Below are positions 14,094 through 16,986 of a stretch of DNA of 16,986 nt, in pieces. Under the pieces are notes generated by a model that did no database searches, was not told the DNA's origin, and saw nothing but the letters and a program-made list of their open reading frames with translations. How positions within the stretch are numbered: the stretch's first letter is position 1; every line of letters starts with the position of its first letter. The DNA is from RUG721 sp040307385 (GTDB taxonomy: Bacteria > Actinomycetota > Coriobacteriia > Coriobacteriales > Atopobiaceae). The translations under genes were made by a program, and so were the position numbers. Location of the stretch: NCBI GenBank assembly GCA_040307385.1, contig JAWRJQ010000015.1, positions 1 through 16,986 of the forward strand, written 5' to 3'.

Positions 14094-14520
14094 GCTCGTC
14101 TATCGTGGCCATAAGGAGCTGGACGAGCCTAGCAACTGCATGTGGTGCGGATTATCGACGACGGAGTCCGCCTACGTGGTGAATATGGGCGGTTCACCCG
14201 TACTCCGCTGCTGCTGCCACGACCACTACGAACGGGCCTGCTCATATATCGAACGTGATAACCAGATCAGGAACGCCTTTTACATCGTTATGGGCCTTCT
14301 TGTTGCTTCGAACCTCCTCATAATCGGCCTCGAGGTGCATGCGTGGTGGACCTACCTGCCGCTCGTCGGTATTTGCCTCAGCGTTGCCTTGTGGCCGCAG
14401 GTGTTCACCCGCTATTCGCTCTATCTGAAGCTCGGTCTCGTGAGAACGAGACGGATTATCCGAATCATCGCCCTCGCGGTTGCCGCCCTCGGCGTAGCTG
14501 CATCGGTCAGCCTCACCTGA
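14077..14520 (+). CDS. Small Cys-rich membrane protein of unknown function in PTS operon
   Basis: This 147-residue protein is not recognised. Its N-terminal 60 residues are soluble and rich in metal-ligand residues: C21-x2-C24, then C45-C46-C47-H48-x-H50 and C55, an arrangement that could bind zinc. Three hydrophobic segments follow (about 66-86, 90-110 and 128-146), so it should sit in the cytoplasmic membrane with the Cys region probably cytosolic. The ATG at 14077 is chosen because GGGAGGGAG precedes it; it lies inside the end of the regulator gene (17-base overlap), implying coupled translation. Being between the regulator and IIA suggests a role tied to the PTS, for example a membrane partner of the regulator, but this is only positional inference. 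Confidence 0.75.
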   Translation: MSKKHKLVYRGHKELDEPSNCMWCGLSTTESAYVVNMGGSPVLRCCCHDHYERACSYIERDNQIRNAFYIVMGLLVASNLLIIGLEVHAWWTYLPLVGICLSVALWPQVFTRYSLYLKLGLVRTRRIIRIIALAVAALGVAASVSLT

Positions 14521-14524
14521 GCGG

Positions 14525-14560
14525 GCATCCGCGATCCCCGGAACACCGGTAATCGGATGC
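14525..14560 (+). other. Stem-loop between the membrane protein gene and IIA
   Basis: GCATCCG (14525-14531) pairs with CGGATGC (14554-14560), and an inner CCGG-AACA-CCGG hairpin stacks within. There is no T-tract, so it is not a terminator. It may be an mRNA processing or stability element that sets IIABC expression apart from the regulator, 39 bases before the IIA start. Confidence 0.4.
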
Positions 14561-14599
14561 GTCATGGGAAGACGCTCGCACGGAAAGGAGGTGATAGCA

Positions 14600-15061
14600 A
14601 TGCAACGCTTACTCGACGAGAGGCTCGTCTTCATCGATGCGGACGTCCGCACGGCGGAAGAGGCCATCCGCCTTATGGCAGCACGCCTCGAGGAATGCGG
14701 CTACGTAAACCCCGGCTATGCCGAGATGGTGATCGAACGCGAGAAGGTCTTTCCTACAGGACTTCCCGGCAAGACGATGTGCATAGCGATACCGCACACC
14801 GATCCCACGCTCGTCAACAAGCCCGCCATAGGAGTCATCGTCCCGCAGAGCACCGTTCCATTCGACATGATGGGAGAGCCCGGGACCAAGCTCGATGTAA
14901 GGCTGATCATGCCTCTCGTCATCAAGGATCCCGCAAAGCAGATCGAGCTTCTCAAGGAGATGATGCATGTCATCCAAGATGGCGAAAGGCTCGAGAAGAT
15001 CTGCGCCTCGTCCGATGCGGACGAGATACTCAGCCTGCTCCGTCCGCTCGAGGAAGCCTGA
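14600..15061 (+). CDS. gatA: PTS EIIA component, fructose/mannitol (Gat) family
   Basis: The 153-residue protein is a full-length EIIA of the fructose-mannitol superfamily, as used by galactitol-type permeases. The phosphorylated histidine is H66 in CIAIPHTDP, and the preceding helix (TAEEAIRLMAARLEECGYV) and REKVFPTGLPG are typical. It accepts phosphate from HPr and passes it to the IIB encoded next. The ATG at 14600 is chosen because a near-perfect AGGAGGTGA lies just upstream; an in-frame ATG at 14564 lacks a site. IIB follows after 57 bases. The family is clear; the symbol is by family and the true sugar is unknown. Confidence 0.9.
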   Translation: MQRLLDERLVFIDADVRTAEEAIRLMAARLEECGYVNPGYAEMVIEREKVFPTGLPGKTMCIAIPHTDPTLVNKPAIGVIVPQSTVPFDMMGEPGTKLDVRLIMPLVIKDPAKQIELLKEMMHVIQDGERLEKICASSDADEILSLLRPLEEA

Positions 15062-15118
15062 CGGGATGATCCACGGCGCACCAGCCGACAAGCCACGATA
15101 AACCGAAGGAGATCAATC

Positions 15119-15424
15119 ATGAGACCGGTCAGAATTCTCTGCGTGTGCGGTTCCGGAACCGCTACCTCGGCGATGCTCGCCGCGAAACTCCAGGATGTGC
15201 TCGAGGAGCATGGGTACCAGATGGAGAGCGACGAAACCAACCCGCCTGGAGTTCCCATAGCTATGATGGCGAACGGCTGGGATCTCATCGCATTCACCAG
15301 CCCCATCGAGGATGCCCCCGACATTCCGCTCCTCAATGCAACCGGATTCCTCGTCGGCATCAATGAGGACGAGTTCATCGAGCAGCTCATGGACGAGATC
15401 GGCAAGCTGAACCTTTCGGATTAG
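15119..15424 (+). CDS. gatB: PTS EIIB component, galactitol family
   Basis: The 101-residue protein is a cytosolic IIB of the GatB family. The active cysteine is C10 in the P-loop CGSGTATS; a second cysteine, C8, is adjacent but not conserved in the family. The rest fits the IIB fold, including the central strand WDLIAFTSP. It takes phosphate from IIA-His66 and gives it to the sugar bound by IIC. The ribosome site AAGGAG lies 6 bases before the ATG. Unlike the IIB-like domain of the regulator at 11982-14093, this one keeps its Cys. Confidence 0.92.
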   Translation: MRPVRILCVCGSGTATSAMLAAKLQDVLEEHGYQMESDETNPPGVPIAMMANGWDLIAFTSPIEDAPDIPLLNATGFLVGINEDEFIEQLMDEIGKLNLSD

Positions 15425-15470
15425 CACACGCGACCGTATAAGCAACCTAGCCCTAGGGAGGGAATGTCGT

Positions 15471-16913
15471 ATGGACGGCTTCTTCGCAGCTTTGAAGCAG
15501 TTTTTTGATGCGTTTGGGAACTACATCACGGTTCCCGTCATCATCTACATCATCTGCCGCATCTTCCAGACTCCGCGCAAACGCGCCTTCCAGTCCGCAG
15601 TACTCGTCGGCGTGGGGCTCAAGGGCATGGCATTCATCACATCCGCCTTCGGTGCCGTGCTCTCTCCCCTCGTTCAGCAAATGGTCACCGCATCGGGTCT
15701 CAACAAGCCCGCTCTCGACATCGGCTGGCAGGCCGTCGCAGCCATAGCTTATTCCACCGACCTCGGCATGATGTTCATCGGCGTCGGACTCCTCTTTCAG
15801 GTGGCGTTTTGGCTGGTGAAACTCACCGACATCTTCATGCCTTCCGATCTGTGGAACAACTATTCCATCTCGGTCTGGGGCTCCATGTTCTTTTTGCTCA
15901 CACAGAATATGGTCATGGCCTTCGTCCTGATGATCTTCATCAATATGGTCACCCTGCTCATCGCCGAGTCCATCCAGAGACGTTGGTCTGCCTACTATAA
16001 CTATCCCAGCTGCGCCATGACTGCGCCGCATCATAATGGCGATGCCCCTATGTACCTCGTACTCAACATCCTGCTCTCCAAGCTCGGCCTCGATAAGATT
16101 CAAGCAAACCCCCAGGCCATCCGTAAGAAGATCGGCTTCATGGGCGAACCCATGTACATCGGTCTCGCAGTTGGCCTCATTCTCGGCGTCGCGGGTAATA
16201 TCACCACGCTCGGCACCATTGAAGGCTGGGGTTCCATCGCGAACGTCTCCGTGACCTGCGCTGCTGTCATGGCCATCTTTCCGCGCATCGCGGGTATGTT
16301 CGCAGCAGGCTTCGGTGCCCTCACCGAATACTCCCGCAAGACCCTCGCTAAGTCCAAGTACGGACAGGGTCGCCAGTTCATCGTCGCCGTTAACGATGCC
16401 CTCGGCTACGGCGAGGCAGCCACACTCACCACGGGCTTGCTCGTCATTCCCTTCGCAATCCTCATCGGCTTCATCCTGCCCGGCAACCTGGTCATCCCCC
16501 TCATGGTGCTCCCCTCGCTTCCCTACATGGTCGAGGTTCCCGTATCCCTCTCCAACGGCAACGTTGTGAAGGCATGGATCATGGCTCTCATCGTCTTCTG
16601 CGCCAAGATGCTCATGGCATCGTACTGGGCCGAAACCTTCACCCAGGTTGCAGCCGGTATCGGCTTCGAGGCTGCCGCCGAGGCCCTCGCAGGCGGCACC
16701 TTCGTCATCGGCTTCATCATGTCCAACTGCACCGCCGGCTTGATCACCATGGCGTTTCTCACCATGAATCCGGTTATCATCGCTGTGGTTGTGGCAGTCT
16801 ATGTCGTATTCTTCGTCCTCTTCAAGAAGAACAAGACCCGCTTCCAAGATTATCTCGAGCACCTTGCCGTCGGCGCCAAACCCGAAGACGCAGTCGGGGA
16901 AACCACCACGTAG
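15471..16913 (+). CDS. gatC: PTS EIIC component, galactitol family sugar permease
   Basis: The 480-residue integral membrane protein is a GatC-type IIC, slightly longer than E. coli GatC (about 450). About ten hydrophobic segments run from residue 15 to about 450. Family features include TVPVIIYIICRIFQTPRK and the adjoining RAFQSAVLVGVGLKGM, the loop SCAMTAPHHNGDAPMYLVLN, and FMGEPMYIGLAVGLILG. A hydrophilic tail follows FKKNKTRFQDYLEH. It forms the channel for a hexitol or pentitol/hexose and presents it for phosphorylation by IIB. The start has GGGAGGGAA upstream. It is the last gene seen in the operon and is followed by a strong hairpin, so catabolic genes, if co-transcribed, would need read-through. 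Confidence 0.92.
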   Translation: MDGFFAALKQFFDAFGNYITVPVIIYIICRIFQTPRKRAFQSAVLVGVGLKGMAFITSAFGAVLSPLVQQMVTASGLNKPALDIGWQAVAAIAYSTDLGMMFIGVGLLFQVAFWLVKLTDIFMPSDLWNNYSISVWGSMFFLLTQNMVMAFVLMIFINMVTLLIAESIQRRWSAYYNYPSCAMTAPHHNGDAPMYLVLNILLSKLGLDKIQANPQAIRKKIGFMGEPMYIGLAVGLILGVAGNITTLGTIEGWGSIANVSVTCAAVMAIFPRIAGMFAAGFGALTEYSRKTLAKSKYGQGRQFIVAVNDALGYGEAATLTTGLLVIPFAILIGFILPGNLVIPLMVLPSLPYMVEVPVSLSNGNVVKAWIMALIVFCAKMLMASYWAETFTQVAAGIGFEAAAEALAGGTFVIGFIMSNCTAGLITMAFLTMNPVIIAVVVAVYVVFFVLFKKNKTRFQDYLEHLAVGAKPEDAVGETTT

Positions 16914-16942
16914 TGCGTCTTCTCCGACTTCGCTTCATCGAA

Positions 16943-16981
16943 CCTGCAGAGACGGCGATTCTTCTTCGCCGTCTCTGCAGG
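16943..16981 (+). terminator. Long perfect hairpin after the PTS operon
   Basis: A perfect 16-bp stem, CCTGCAGAGACGGCGA (16943-16958) with 16966-16981, closes a 7-base TTCTTCT loop, 29 bases after the IIC stop. It is very stable and well placed to end the operon. The window stops six bases later at GGAACC, with no T-tract in view, so termination is likely but not proven. Confidence 0.65.
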
Positions 16982-16986
16982 GAACC

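Noticed and set aside
15453..16862. A 469-codon minus-strand frame opposite IIC
   Set aside because: It is a mirror frame of a hydrophobic membrane protein (rich in Asp, Glu, His and Gly), with no start site signal and no homology that I recognise.

Overview
The window is a GC-rich bacterial chromosome segment with closely packed genes. The gene content (FtsEX with an actinobacterial-style layout, sugar PTS, iron-sulfur-type flavoprotein, no respiratory or oxygen-dependent enzymes) and the codon use suggest an anaerobic, gut-type member of the Actinobacteria, most likely class Coriobacteriia (Collinsella/Olsenella-like). This placement is an inference from gene style, because no rRNA or other marker is present.

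Layout. 1-1358 (+): the 3' part of a PucR/CdaR-type regulator cut by the window edge. 1402-2370 (-): an NAD(P)H:FMN oxidoreductase-type flavoprotein with a second, C-terminal zinc-ribbon-like module. 2547-3209 (-): fructose-6-phosphate aldolase with all diagnostic residues at the E. coli FSA positions. 3278-3353: two facing copies of a 29-bp hairpin repeat. 3358-5603 (-): a two-gene unit of a free-standing acyl carrier protein and a CocE/NonD-type alpha/beta hydrolase, with its own promoter at about 5719-5747. 5918-7921 (-): ftsE-ftsX, overlapping genes with a -10 box upstream of ftsE and a UUCG-tetraloop terminator after ftsX; FtsE carries an unusual acidic N-terminal extension. 7975-8003: a third copy of the hairpin repeat. 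8029-8781 (-): a SIMPL-domain lipoprotein. 8884-11543 (-): a zinc-efflux operon, with an ArsR/SmtB repressor overlapping a ZntA-type P1B ATPase by four bases and a classic SmtB-type operator in front. 11581-11981: a 400-bp intergenic region with a 111-bp palindromic array of four phased repeat units, an orphan minus-strand terminator and candidate operators. 11982-16913 (+): a PTS operon comprising a multidomain PRD regulator, a small Cys-rich membrane protein, then IIA, IIB and IIC of the galactitol (Gat) family, with a strong hairpin after the last gene.

How it works together. The right third is a sugar or sugar-alcohol uptake operon: IIC moves the substrate, IIA and IIB pass phosphate to it, and the leading regulator presumably switches the operon. 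The regulator has lost the phosphorylatable residues in its own IIB-like and IIA-like domains and most PRD histidines. Enzymes that would metabolise the incoming sugar phosphate are not in view, so the substrate stays open. The Zn operon is self-contained.

The most unusual items are the two families of intergenic palindromic repeats (29-bp hairpins at three sites, and a 4-unit, 31-bp-phased palindrome at 11658-11768), the ACP plus hydrolase pair, the orphan terminator suggesting a small minus-strand transcript, and the sensor-degenerate PTS regulator coupled to an undescribed small membrane protein.
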